From Budvicia aquatica DSM 5075 = ATCC 35567 (GTDB taxonomy: Bacteria; Pseudomonadota; Gammaproteobacteria; Enterobacterales; Enterobacteriaceae), in contig NZ_KE386585.1 of NCBI RefSeq assembly GCF_000427805.1, forward strand, positions 62,001 through 126,000: a DNA stretch of 64,000 nt. Direction: 5' to 3'. Each line of letters opens with the position of its first letter. Position 1 is the first letter of the stretch. The translations under genes were made by a program, and so were the position numbers. This document shows, in pieces, positions 9,011 to 16,637 of the stretch. The notes below the pieces were generated by a model. That model saw nothing but the letters and a program-made list of their open reading frames with translations, was not told the origin of the DNA and ran no database searches.

Positions 9011-9289
9011 TTAAGAACAAACATCCCCGGTTAATATAAACATATGCCGACCGATCACGTTTAACCCTACGCCTAATTGTCTGGCTATTTCTTCGTTACT
9101 TTTTCCTTCGGACCACATTTTTTTAATCAATCGATGAATATCTGATTCATTTCCTTGGTAGAGATAATTGGCTTGAAACGTTCGATGACAGGCAACGCAC
9201 AAGTAGCGCCTAATTCCGGCTCTGGACTTACCGTGTCGGCGAACATACGTTTTCTCTTCACAGTAATGACAGCAAGGCTTTATTTCCAT
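9011..9289 (-). CDS. Orphan IS1 InsA-like zinc-ribbon/HTH protein
   Basis: 92 aa from the ATG at 9289 (GGGGA just upstream; the GTG at 9301 is an alternative). A zinc ribbon (CHYC ... CVAC) spans about residues 6-35, with the InsA-like block RRHGKSRAGIRRYLCVACHR. A helix-turn-helix follows (SNEEIARQLGVGLNVIGRHM). IS1 InsA binds the IS ends and represses transcription. No insB frame and no IS1 ends were seen, and the reading frame is intact, so this looks like a domesticated DNA-binding protein, not an IS copy. Position between a fim-type switch and an autotransporter suggests a regulatory role, which is inference. Confidence 0.75.
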   Translation of the reverse strand: MEIKPCCHYCEEKTYVRRHGKSRAGIRRYLCVACHRTFQANYLYQGNESDIHRLIKKMWSEGKSNEEIARQLGVGLNVIGRHMFILTGDVCS

Positions 9290-9485
9290 ACGTCCCCACA
9301 CATTGTTATTTGCAAAAAATTTAGACGTTATATTTAAATCTAATGATTAACGCAGTGCCGTTATCGCTATCGCCAACTCATGTTCAATTCATCATGATTG
9401 TGTTGCGATATTTAAATCCATTTCACCAATACCGGACAATCAAATAAACAACATTGCGCCCAGCGAAAAATTCGATCATCAAATA

Positions 9486-9686
9486 TTACTCTTTGAATAC
9501 CAGGAGTACGGTATAGCCGTTTTTCATCAATTGATTAATGTGTATAGGGCACGTTTCCCTAGCCCTTCTATCAGCTAGAGTAAAATAAGAAAAGGCATAA
9601 TTAATCAATCGCGCAATAGGGCGAATAAAAGATAACCTGTTTAAAAAATACAACTTTTTTACAATTATTCTTCTTATGTTATCCAT
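9486..9686 (-). CDS. Small basic protein of unknown function
   Basis: About 66 aa from the ATG at 9686, with GGGGG 7 nt upstream; an in-frame TTG at 9692 is less likely. Composition is basic and hydrophobic (RRIIVKKLYFLNRLSFIRPI). There is no recognisable family. It is the first frame to the left of the invertible segment, on the strand that an outgoing promoter would read. It may be a real leader gene or chance. Confidence 0.35.
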   Translation of the reverse strand: MDNIRRIIVKKLYFLNRLSFIRPIARLINYAFSYFTLADRRARETCPIHINQLMKNGYTVLLVFKE

Positions 9687-9746
9687 TTTCAACCCCCATC
9701 CTTAGATACAAAAGACAACCTTACTGGTACCTTCTCTGATTGACAT

Positions 9747-9755
9747 TTAGGACCA
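9747..9755 (+). repeat. Left inverted repeat of the switch
   Basis: TTAGGACCA, six of nine bases identical in register to the fim repeat TTGGGGCCA once the two G-to-A differences and ends are compared conservatively. Preceded by GACAT. Confidence 0.75.
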
Positions 9756-9977
9756 TTTTGACAATAAAAGTTTAAGATACCAAAATTAGCCGAATATCAT
9801 GGATGATATTCCTATTTTCAATCATTTTTAGTTTATTTAACTTTCGAAACTGAATGGTAAAAATTTAATAATTGATTTTTGAATATGTTATTTTAAGTTA
9901 TTTATTTCAAATACAATAAGTTGCTAAAAATTCAATTGCAAAACATCTCTTATTATTCAAAAAGATGATGTAGAGCA

Positions 9978-10625
9978 CTAGATATTTATTTCAGATTTAG
10001 CGACAATACCAAGGACGCCAACGCATACTTTACACTTTGGTCCTAATTGTCGTTTATTTTGTATATTTTTTAATCGCCATATTCCCCTGAATCTTGCTGC
10101 ATTACTCGCCGTATACCGCACCGTATGGCGAATGTTCCGGTGTCCGAGATAATCCTGAATTAATCTGGTATCAATGCCCCTGTCTGCCAGAGCAAAACCG
10201 CAGGCATGACGCAACATATGCGGATGTGACTCAAACGAACATTGCGCTTGTTTTCCTAGCCCGCGAATAATGTTGTAAAATTGTTGCCTTGATAGCGCCT
10301 TACCTTTTGAGGTGGCAAAGAGCCAATCACACTCCATATCAGCTTCAAATCGGCGCACATTTAACCACTTTTTTATTACCTGGATTTCCTTTACCAGCAA
10401 AGGATGTACCGTTGAAAAGCCATTTTTAAGCCGACTGACATTCAGCGTCCCACCGCGTAGATCTAAATCAGAAATGCGTAAGCCCAGCAGCTCGCTGGCC
10501 CTTAACCCATGCAAATAAGCCATATAGATCAGGCAATAATTCCTTTCACTATGACGAGTCGTCCGGCTGGCTTCCAACAGTGCTTCAACCTCGGGTCCTG
10601 ATAAATACTTTCTTTTTGGCATCAT
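9978..10625 (-). CDS. FimB/FimE-type tyrosine recombinase 1
   Basis: 215 aa tyrosine site-specific recombinase with all catalytic residues visible: Arg42 (HGLRASEL), Lys67, His136 and Arg139 (HPHMLRH), His162 (GHRNIRH) and the nucleophile Tyr171 (VRYTASN). It is close to E. coli FimB and FimE, which invert the fimS promoter element. FimB-type proteins end near residue 200; here 19 extra residues follow Leu194-Gly195-Pro196, which are encoded by the right inverted repeat of the switch. In the flipped state the frame would read Pro-Phe-stop, giving 197 aa. GAGGTGG precedes the ATG. It is arranged in tandem with a second recombinase 330 bp upstream. Confidence 0.92.
   Translation of the reverse strand: MMPKRKYLSGPEVEALLEASRTTRHSERNYCLIYMAYLHGLRASELLGLRISDLDLRGGTLNVSRLKNGFSTVHPLLVKEIQVIKKWLNVRRFEADMECDWLFATSKGKALSRQQFYNIIRGLGKQAQCSFESHPHMLRHACGFALADRGIDTRLIQDYLGHRNIRHTVRYTASNAARFRGIWRLKNIQNKRQLGPKCKVCVGVLGIVAKSEINI
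10038..10046 (-). repeat. Right inverted repeat of the switch, inside the recombinase gene
   Basis: TGGTCCTAA on the plus strand, which is codons TTA GGA CCA of recombinase 1 read on the minus strand. Followed by TTGTC, which pairs with the GACA outside the left repeat. Confidence 0.75.
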
Positions 10626-10954
10626 ATTCCACCTCTAAACAAATAAACAATCGCACAAGAACTAATGCGTTGCATTAATTCCATCTGAGTTTTTACCGGC
10701 TATCAATCAGAGTAAAGATGAATTATTAACTTTATTCAAAGAAAATCAAATCACACAATAGCCATGATATTAATATGGCTATTGATTATAAGATGAGCAA
10801 AAAGGATTTATTGAGTATTACTTGGTGGAAGTATGTACCTGCATATAAATTAACTCATACACAGATACATTTTATTTTTATGATTAAGATCGCTTAATGA
10901 AAAGATGATTTATATATAATAATGACTTTCGCCATATCTTATTAAAATAAAAAT
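10626..10954. other. Intergenic region between the two recombinases, with palindromes
   Basis: AT-rich, no gene. It holds a short palindrome TAATGC-GTT-GCATTA at 10663-10677, close upstream of recombinase 1, and a perfect 10-bp inverted repeat CAATAGCCAT / ATGGCTATTG at 10756-10784 with a 9-nt loop. Neither has a T-run, so they look more like protein-binding sites than terminators. Confidence 0.45.
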
Positions 10955-11566
10955 TCAGTCCATTTTTAATACTATATCCGGGCTAGTATTAAATACCATT
11001 TGAGGTTCCGACATATTTTGCCATGCGCGATTAAATCGCTTGGGATTGCTGGCAGTATAGTGCACCGTATGCCGAATATTACGATGACCAAGATAATCCT
11101 GAATCAGTCGAGTATCCATTCCTTGATCGGCTAAACTATAGCCGCACGCATGCCGCAACGTATGCGGATGTAAAATAACCGGCAAGTTAGCTTGCTCACC
11201 GTACTTTCGAATTAAACTATAAACCCACTGTCGGGAAATTCGCCCTCCTTTATTAGAGGTAAATAACCAGGGATTACTTTGATTGCTTGGTTTTTTATTA
11301 CGCTGGGTAATCCATTTCTCTAACAGCGTAATTTCACTATCCAATAACGGATGTATGGTCGAAAAACCATTTTTTAATCGTGCAATATAAAGCGTCTGTG
11401 AAACCATATCGATATCAGAAACCCTTAAACCGGTTAACTCACTGACTCGTAGCCCGTGGATATAAGTCATAAATAGCATACAACGGTCCCGATAATAATC
11501 GGGCTCATCCGGTAATTGTTTAAACACCAACTCCCACTCATGCTTGGTAATATAGCGACGCTGCAT
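10955..11566 (-). CDS. FimB/FimE-type tyrosine recombinase 2
   Basis: 203 aa, the normal length for the family. Catalytic residues are Arg40 (HGLRVSEL), His135 and Arg138 (HPHTLRH), His161 (GHRNIRH) and Tyr170 (VHYTASN). The two recombinases here are clearly paralogous but diverged, like FimB and FimE. In E. coli one protein switches both ways and the other mainly ON to OFF; which does which cannot be told from sequence. AAAGGCAGAG precedes the ATG. No further copy of the TTAGGACCA repeat was noticed next to this gene, so both enzymes probably act on the one switch. Confidence 0.92.
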   Translation of the reverse strand: MQRRYITKHEWELVFKQLPDEPDYYRDRCMLFMTYIHGLRVSELTGLRVSDIDMVSQTLYIARLKNGFSTIHPLLDSEITLLEKWITQRNKKPSNQSNPWLFTSNKGGRISRQWVYSLIRKYGEQANLPVILHPHTLRHACGYSLADQGMDTRLIQDYLGHRNIRHTVHYTASNPKRFNRAWQNMSEPQMVFNTSPDIVLKMD

Positions 11567-11818
11567 TTTTTACTCTGCCTTTAGTCAACACAAATTTACG
11601 GCATACCTGAGTACTGAGACAAAATCTAGAATCAGATATGAAGATGGATATATTTAAGATGCGTTGCTATTGAACCCTACTCTGACCAAGAGTCCAACCA
11701 AATAGGCGTAAGAGTGTTGATGTAAAAATTAAATGAACCAATATTGGCTATATTATCGATTCTCATCGTCAAGTAATGATGACCAACCCGTTTCCGAGAA
11801 TGTCGGTTTTAAGCTTAC

Positions 11819-11850
11819 CAAAAAACGCCTGATAAAATATATCAGGCGTT
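11819..11850 (-). terminator. Intrinsic terminator after hdeA
   Basis: A perfect 11-bp stem AACGCCTGATA / TATCAGGCGTT with a 5-nt loop (11824-11850) is followed on the minus strand by TTTTTT. It lies about 80 bp past the hdeA stop. Confidence 0.8.
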
Positions 11851-11930
11851 TAAATACCGAAAAGCATAACGTATTGCAGGAGTGGATTAATGGCTTGACT
11901 CAGATTATCAATTTAATCTAACTCTATTAA

Positions 11931-12248
11931 TTACATATCTTTTTTAAGCTTCTCAAATGAAGCTTTCAACTTACTCAGAAATGAAGACTGAGCGTCTTTT
12001 TTACATGCATCGATAACGATCGGCGTTATCTTTTCAATTCCGTCAACGTCAAGCACCGCGTCTTCCACCGTCCCTTTTTGGTTTAAAAGGGCACCAATAC
12101 CTACCGCTGTCGGCTTATAGCTTTCATCTAAGGCAATAAAATCCTCACAGGTCCACGATTTTATTGGCTTTTTTGTTTCTGCTGCATTAGACATAGTTGA
12201 AAATATCAATAAACTTGCAGCACCGATCAATAACATCTTGATTTTCAT
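11931..12248 (-). CDS. hdeA: HdeA-type periplasmic acid-stress chaperone
   Basis: 105 aa. A signal peptide (hydrophobic ML LIGAASLLIF region, cleavage near SNA at 20-23) is followed by a mature domain with KPIKSWTCEDFIALDESYKP, then EDAVLDVDGIEKITP, and a C terminus ending in KKDM, all as in E. coli HdeA. The two conserved Cys (34 and 82) form the disulphide of the family. HdeA unfolds at low pH and keeps periplasmic proteins soluble. The gene stands alone with its own terminator. Presence suggests passage through an acid habitat such as a gut. Confidence 0.9.
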   Translation of the reverse strand: MKIKMLLIGAASLLIFSTMSNAAETKKPIKSWTCEDFIALDESYKPTAVGIGALLNQKGTVEDAVLDVDGIEKITPIVIDACKKDAQSSFLSKLKASFEKLKKDM

Positions 12249-12436
12249 CAGTTAACCTCTCTACTTTATTGAAGATTGCCAATTATTACTTCCTGCATAT
12301 ATAAATATAGTTAGCAAATGAGAGTTCCACAAAAAAATGCTTATATTTTTCTTTACTAAAACGCATAGTGATATGATTTAACCGCTTAAAGAAAAAACCA
12401 AAAAACCAATTATAATCAAATAGATATTAGCTATTG

Positions 12437-12763
12437 CTATTGGCCTTTCGACTCACGGTCACCACCAATATTATCTTTAGCGCTGTCAGAGGCAGATTGC
12501 ATCGCTGAATCTTGCTCTTTAACCTCCATTTGCAGGTTATTGCTTTGAATCATCCGAATAGCAAAGTAAAGGTCCGGTACCAACAATAAGTTTACATCCT
12601 TACGTATAATCTGATTTTGAACCAGCCATTCATCCAGTTCGGTAGTTCGCCCTGCCAAAACCAGCATGACGCCTCGAGTTTTCAATTCAGCCATCAGCTC
12701 TTTAAGGGATGAAAACACGCTGGCATCATTATAGGTAAAACAGATAGCAGCATCGATCGCCAC
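12437..12763 (-). pseudogene. Detached STAS domain of the SulP transporter
   Basis: 108 aa continuing the upstream frame straight after its TGA stop. Read through, the text is AAKRPN-stop-VAIDAAICFTYNDASVFSSL, the expected run from the transporter into the cytosolic STAS domain. The stop TGA stands where a Trp (TGG) would fit. A GTG follows the stop directly, so restart is possible, but there is no separate strong ribosome site. It is either a recent nonsense mutation, a sequencing error, or a coupled two-protein arrangement. The C-terminal 40 residues are low-complexity and polar. Confidence 0.6.
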
Positions 12764-14215
12764 TCAGTTTGGCCGCTTAGCAGCACTGTCTACCATCTTC
12801 AGTACGCGGGTTTTAAAGTAGGCTACGTTGAAATAGGTTAGCGTGGAGTTAAAGCGATACATCAACAAGCCATCAACGGGCTTGATATGGTTTCCGGAAG
12901 AAACCGTATGAATAATGCCCTGACTATCGACCCCGAGTAGCTGATCGGTTGGCCTAAAGACGGTATGAAGAAACTGAAGTAAACCAAGCAGAATGGCAAA
13001 GCCAATGCCGTCAATAAGGCCGACAACCAATACCGCGGCCAGGGTGAATAACGTCAAGGCATAGGCTGAACGGCTATGCTTTCTGATAGAAAATATACTT
13101 TTAATACTGAACATAGACCATGCTGCATAAATTAACACGGCCCCCAACGTTGCCAGAGGAATAAAGCTAATAAAGCGGGTAAGAAAAAACAGCACCAGCG
13201 CTATCATCAGCGCAGCAACCAGTGACACCATCTGCGTCTTGCCACCATTGGCATCATTAACCGCAGTACGACTGGTTGCCCCACTTACGGCATATCCCTG
13301 AGATAAACCGGCAGCTAAATTGATATAGCCCAGTGCGCGCAATTCCTGATCGATATCGACTTCATAACCATTTTTATTGGCGAAACTGCGTACCGTCATC
13401 ATGCAGCTGACAATGCTAATTACCGAAAGATTTAGCGAGGGAATGATTAACGCTCGCAGCAACTCAGGATCAAAATGAGCCATACTGATATGGGGAAGCC
13501 CATGACCAAAACTGCCGATAATGGCAATTCCCATTGCATTGAAGTCCAACTGCCAACTTAATAATGTCGCCAGCGTCATCACAATAAGGGGGGCGGGCCA
13601 GCCGGGACGTAATGCTTTCAAAATAAACAGGATAACCAGACAAACAGTCGACAGCGCCAACGTTAACCAATGTGTACCCGCTATCTTGCCAGGCAACGCG
13701 ATCAGGCTTTCGATGAGATCTGATGGCAGTGCGCTTAACCCCAAAATATTGGCTATCTGCCCGACAACGATAGTCACCGCCACACCATTGAGTAATCCTT
13801 GTAAAATAGGCGGGGAAAGAAAATCAGCAAAAATAGCCAAACGGAAATGGCCTGCAACCAAGCACCAAAATCCGGTCATAATGGTTATGACAATCGCTAA
13901 TAGCCACAGCATATCCTGATTGCCCAGGGCCAGCGGTGCAACAGCGGCAGTGATTATTGCGCAGGTTGCTGCATCAGGCCCGACAATCAACTGTCGTGAG
14001 CTACCAAACAGCGCATAGACAACCATAGGGAGAATACAGGCATAAAGGCCGATGATAGGGTTAATGCCCATCAGTTCGGAATAAGCGATCGCAACAGGTA
14101 ATGCAACGGCTGCAACAGAAAGCCCGGAACGAATATCATATTTTAGGTTTTTTTTATCGTAGTGAATAAAGCTTTCAAGCCCCGGAACCCACTGTTTTAC
14201 CTTGCTAAGCTGCAT
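12764..14215 (-). CDS. SulP-family anion transporter, membrane domain (truncated by TGA)
   Basis: About 483 aa from the ATG at 14215 (AGGAG about 9 nt upstream), in place of an in-frame start 57 nt further upstream. The SulP transmembrane domain is complete: GLSVAAVALPVAIAYSELMG near the N terminus, GPDAATCAIITAAVAPLA, and the SGATSRTAVNDANGGKTQM block, followed by the start of the STAS linker (FNVAYFKTRVLKMVDSAAKR). SulP proteins carry sulfate, bicarbonate or dicarboxylates across the inner membrane; substrate is not predictable here. The STAS domain is cut off by an in-frame stop. FUSC lies 76 bp upstream in the same direction. Confidence 0.85.
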   Translation of the reverse strand: MQLSKVKQWVPGLESFIHYDKKNLKYDIRSGLSVAAVALPVAIAYSELMGINPIIGLYACILPMVVYALFGSSRQLIVGPDAATCAIITAAVAPLALGNQDMLWLLAIVITIMTGFWCLVAGHFRLAIFADFLSPPILQGLLNGVAVTIVVGQIANILGLSALPSDLIESLIALPGKIAGTHWLTLALSTVCLVILFILKALRPGWPAPLIVMTLATLLSWQLDFNAMGIAIIGSFGHGLPHISMAHFDPELLRALIIPSLNLSVISIVSCMMTVRSFANKNGYEVDIDQELRALGYINLAAGLSQGYAVSGATSRTAVNDANGGKTQMVSLVAALMIALVLFFLTRFISFIPLATLGAVLIYAAWSMFSIKSIFSIRKHSRSAYALTLFTLAAVLVVGLIDGIGFAILLGLLQFLHTVFRPTDQLLGVDSQGIIHTVSSGNHIKPVDGLLMYRFNSTLTYFNVAYFKTRVLKMVDSAAKRPN

Positions 14216-14291
14216 AATATTTAGCTCCTCGATAATATTTACCGCGACCATCGAAAGGGTAAACGCGCACAAGATTTATCCCTGTCATTTT

Positions 14292-15245
14292 TTATAGTTC
14301 ATCTGGTAATACCCATAGTGCCAGCGCCGTGATAAACAACCCGCCCACGGTCAGCAACACCCTGTCGGTCGCAATAAGCAGTGCCGATGAGCCCGGATGC
14401 AAATTGAAGGTTAACGCGACGGCCGTTAGACAAAATGTCCAGATGGCATAGTGCTTAGCACCAATCATTAACATGCCAAAAACCAGCAGCAATACAAAAA
14501 ATACGTGCAGCAGCGGGAAGGTATAAAGCCCGAGTAATAACCCGCCAAAGCAGGCACCCAATAGGCTCCCCAATGCCCTGTCCCTAATGCGCTTTTTGGT
14601 TTGCTGACGAGTCGGCTTCATCACGCGCAATGCAGCAGCTGGCAGCCAACAGGGATGGGTACTGGGTACCATAGTTGCCACGATGCTGGCTATTAAAGAG
14701 ACCCCTACCATGCTGGCTAAAAAAGGTTTTTGGCTACTTAGCCAATTGGGTTTATTTACTGCTTTAGTATCCTCGGTAGCCGTTGCAACCAAGGCGAAAG
14801 TCATGATCCCTCCCCAAACGGTCCCGCTAAAAAAGTAGGTTAAAAAAAAAACCTCATCGCCATCAGCGGCCTGACCAACGGATAAAAAGAAGGCCAAAGC
14901 CGCCAACGCTACCGGCAAACTTAGGACGCTTTTTCTGAGTTCAGATACACCCTGAATAAAAGCAACGATCGCGGCAAAAAGGAAAAATGCCAAGCTCCCC
15001 AATATAACGCTCGCACCAATGGCAGAAAAAACGCTGTGGACCAACGCTGAAATGGCTAATACCAACCATGCCCTGCGCTTTGGTAAAAAGGGAAAAGAAA
15101 TAATCATCAGGTAAGTACCAAATGAAGCAATACTTCCGGCAGCCGCATTGTGAGTCATAATCCCCAGCAACCATGGCGCTACTACTCCGGTCGCCAGTAA
15201 AAATGAACGGACAATATTGATAAACCTTTGTGATGTCATATACAT
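14292..15245 (-). CDS. FUSC-family integral membrane protein
   Basis: 317 aa with about ten hydrophobic segments in two blocks (residues about 10-155 and 175-312), the duplicated half-FUSC layout. The central hydrophilic loop has the motif KPTRQQTKKRIRDRALGSLLG, matching the family's typical TxxRxxxRxxGTxxG. FUSC proteins are linked to export of aromatic acids and similar compounds (AaeB, YccS group), but this short form lacks the large soluble domain. It likely shares a transcript with the SulP gene. Confidence 0.75.
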   Translation of the reverse strand: MYMTSQRFINIVRSFLLATGVVAPWLLGIMTHNAAAGSIASFGTYLMIISFPFLPKRRAWLVLAISALVHSVFSAIGASVILGSLAFFLFAAIVAFIQGVSELRKSVLSLPVALAALAFFLSVGQAADGDEVFFLTYFFSGTVWGGIMTFALVATATEDTKAVNKPNWLSSQKPFLASMVGVSLIASIVATMVPSTHPCWLPAAALRVMKPTRQQTKKRIRDRALGSLLGACFGGLLLGLYTFPLLHVFFVLLLVFGMLMIGAKHYAIWTFCLTAVALTFNLHPGSSALLIATDRVLLTVGGLFITALALWVLPDEL

Positions 15246-15604
15246 ATGATTAACCTACATCAAGTGCTAATTATGGCAATCAATAAGAACCGGCTCTGAC
15301 TGCTAAATAATGTACTGATAAACAAATAGTAAAAGAGCAAGGTTCCGGGTTCTGACCAATCAAAATAGACTTACAGTAAATTTTAAAAATCCCATAAATT
15401 CAAATTGTTAACTGGTTACTACTTTTGGATATATTAACTCGGTGATGCAGCGTTTCTAACGCGTCGATAAGGCATTCGCTACCCTATTGCGATATTACTG
15501 ATAGAGAGTAGTCGTAAACTCAGTATAGCTATATTTTATTGATACTTATCCTGTCTATAATAAATGTTATCGGTTCAGCAGCGACTTAAGGAGACGCGCT
15601 ATTT
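15246..15604. other. Divergent intergenic region between FUSC and DUF1345 genes
   Basis: No gene. A TATAAT hexamer at 15556-15561 lies 43 bp before the DUF1345 start and may be its -10 box, although no good -35 is spaced 17 bp away. Confidence 0.35.
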
Positions 15605-16270
15605 ATGAATCCTTCGCATTTTTTTAAACATTATCTGCGACATCGTCCTCGACTATTGATATCTGTCTTAGCGGGGATACTGTGTTTTTTCCTACTACCA
15701 AGCAGTATCTCTTGGCTACAGCGCCTGATGATCGCCTGGAACCTGTTGGCTTTCCTTTATCTGGTCTTATTAAGCCGTATGATGTTGCGCAGTAATACCC
15801 GACATATACGTGAAGTTGCCAAAACGCAGGATGAAAGCGCGCGGGTTGTCCTCTTTATGGTCTGTATCGCCTGCGTCGTGAGTATATTGGTTATTCTGCT
15901 GGACCTTGGCACCGCCAATAATGCCCCCGGGTCGGCAAAAACCCTGCACTTACTTCTGACCGGCAGTACACTGATGCTCTCATGGTTACTGTTGCCTACC
16001 GCGTTCGCAATGCACTATGCACATCTGTATTATCGCCAATCGGAGAGTGACGGGCTTGGGCTGATATTTCCTAATAATTTGGTAGAACCCAGCTATTGGG
16101 ACTTTCTCTATTTCTCTTTCATTATCGGCGTCGCTTCACAAACCGCCGATGTCTCTATTGGCAGTTCAGATATACGTAAGGTATCGCTACTACAGTCGGT
16201 GCTCTCTTTTATTTTTAATATGGCTATTCTCGGTTTATCGATTAACGTAGGTGCAAGCCTGATCGGATAA
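15605..16270 (+). CDS. DUF1345 family inner-membrane protein
   Basis: 221 aa, about six hydrophobic segments. It has the DUF1345 pattern: an N-terminal HxRPRLL segment, an internal AMHYAHLYYR motif and the closing block PSYWDFLYFSFIIGVASQTA, then DVSI and a final Asn-containing helix. Function of the family is unknown. AAGGAG lies about 12 nt upstream of the ATG, a long spacing. The gene stands alone on the plus strand. Confidence 0.85.
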   Translation: MNPSHFFKHYLRHRPRLLISVLAGILCFFLLPSSISWLQRLMIAWNLLAFLYLVLLSRMMLRSNTRHIREVAKTQDESARVVLFMVCIACVVSILVILLDLGTANNAPGSAKTLHLLLTGSTLMLSWLLLPTAFAMHYAHLYYRQSESDGLGLIFPNNLVEPSYWDFLYFSFIIGVASQTADVSIGSSDIRKVSLLQSVLSFIFNMAILGLSINVGASLIG

Positions 16271-16302
16271 GTCGATTAAATTTATTAGCCTGAATAGAGA
16301 TC

Positions 16303-16330
16303 AAAAAAGCCTCGTGATTAAACGAGGCTT
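16303..16330 (-). terminator. Terminator hairpin, left copy of a duplicated 24-bp palindrome
   Basis: Stem AAGCCTCGT / ACGAGGCTT (16307-16330) with loop GATTAA. It is preceded by six A on the plus strand, so it terminates leftward transcripts. An identical 24-bp copy is at 16572-16595. Confidence 0.7.
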
Positions 16331-16571
16331 CAGATTGCTGACAAACCTCAAATACTAAAATTTAGGTGTTAAAAAACTTAAACGCAGGGAGAGCTTTCCG
16401 TTGGGGTCGTAGCAACTTTAGTTGCCGGAGGGCCCCTAGGAAAGGTAGGCCCGGAGCCCTCAAAGCTCAAAACCTCGCCCTTCGGCCGATAGAAAAAATA
16501 AATATTCCAATAATGATTATGCGGACGAAATTTGCACTGAAATCAAATTAGATCACTTTGTCATTAGTCTG
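16331..16571. other. GC-rich structured 241-bp element between duplicated hairpins
   Basis: Its ends are imperfect inverted repeats: CAGATTGCTGACAAA at 16331 and, on the other strand from 16571, CAGACTAATGACAAA (11-12 of 15 match). The centre (about 16380-16490) is far more GC-rich than its surroundings and folds well: GCAAC-TTTA-GTTGC, GAGGGC ... GCCCTC enclosing GGGCC ... GGCCC, and CTTTCC pairing with GGAAAG. It resembles a small mobile repeat (MITE-like) or a structured RNA. Short frames inside are not protein-like. Confidence 0.5.
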
Positions 16572-16603
16572 AAGCCTCGTGATTAAACGAGGCTTGGTTT
16601 TTT
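16572..16603 (+). terminator. Terminator hairpin, right copy of the duplicated palindrome
   Basis: Identical 24-bp palindrome (16572-16595) followed by GG and six T, so it works on rightward transcripts. Together with the left copy it suggests that one bidirectional terminator was duplicated when the element between them was inserted. Confidence 0.7.
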
Positions 16604-16637
16604 GTCACTTAGCGAGAGCTAAAAATGGCTTTCAGAA

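Larger units (their letters stand above)
9747..10046. other. fimS-like invertible DNA segment (300 bp)
   Basis: The segment is bounded by perfect 9-bp inverted repeats: TTAGGACCA at 9747-9755 and TGGTCCTAA at 10038-10046. Outside each repeat a further GACA matches, after one mismatched base. Spacing is 300 bp. E. coli fimS is 314 bp with 9-bp repeats TTGGGGCCA. Two FimB/FimE-type recombinases are adjacent. The interior is AT-rich with several -35/-10-like hexamers on both strands, so I cannot pick one promoter. The right repeat lies inside the 3' end of the first recombinase gene, where it encodes Leu-Gly-Pro. Inversion itself has not been observed; the claim rests on architecture. Confidence 0.78.

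Noticed and set aside
9011-9301. A complete IS1 insertion
   Set aside because: Only the insA-like frame is present. The DNA downstream has no insB similarity and no IS1 inverted ends or target duplication were seen.
10626-11733. A second invertible segment beside recombinase 2
   Set aside because: No second pair of fim-like repeats was found; the inverted repeat at 10756-10784 is only 9 bases apart and cannot act as an inversion pair.
11733-11921. 62-aa plus-strand ORF downstream of the recombinases
   Set aside because: No ribosome site, and its middle is the perfect hairpin with T-run that terminates hdeA on the other strand. The frame is probably chance, though its composition is not absurd.
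16366-16551. 61-aa ORF in the GC-rich element
   Set aside because: It runs through nested stem-loops, is rich in Arg and Pro from GC bias, and has no good ribosome site; the DNA looks structural.
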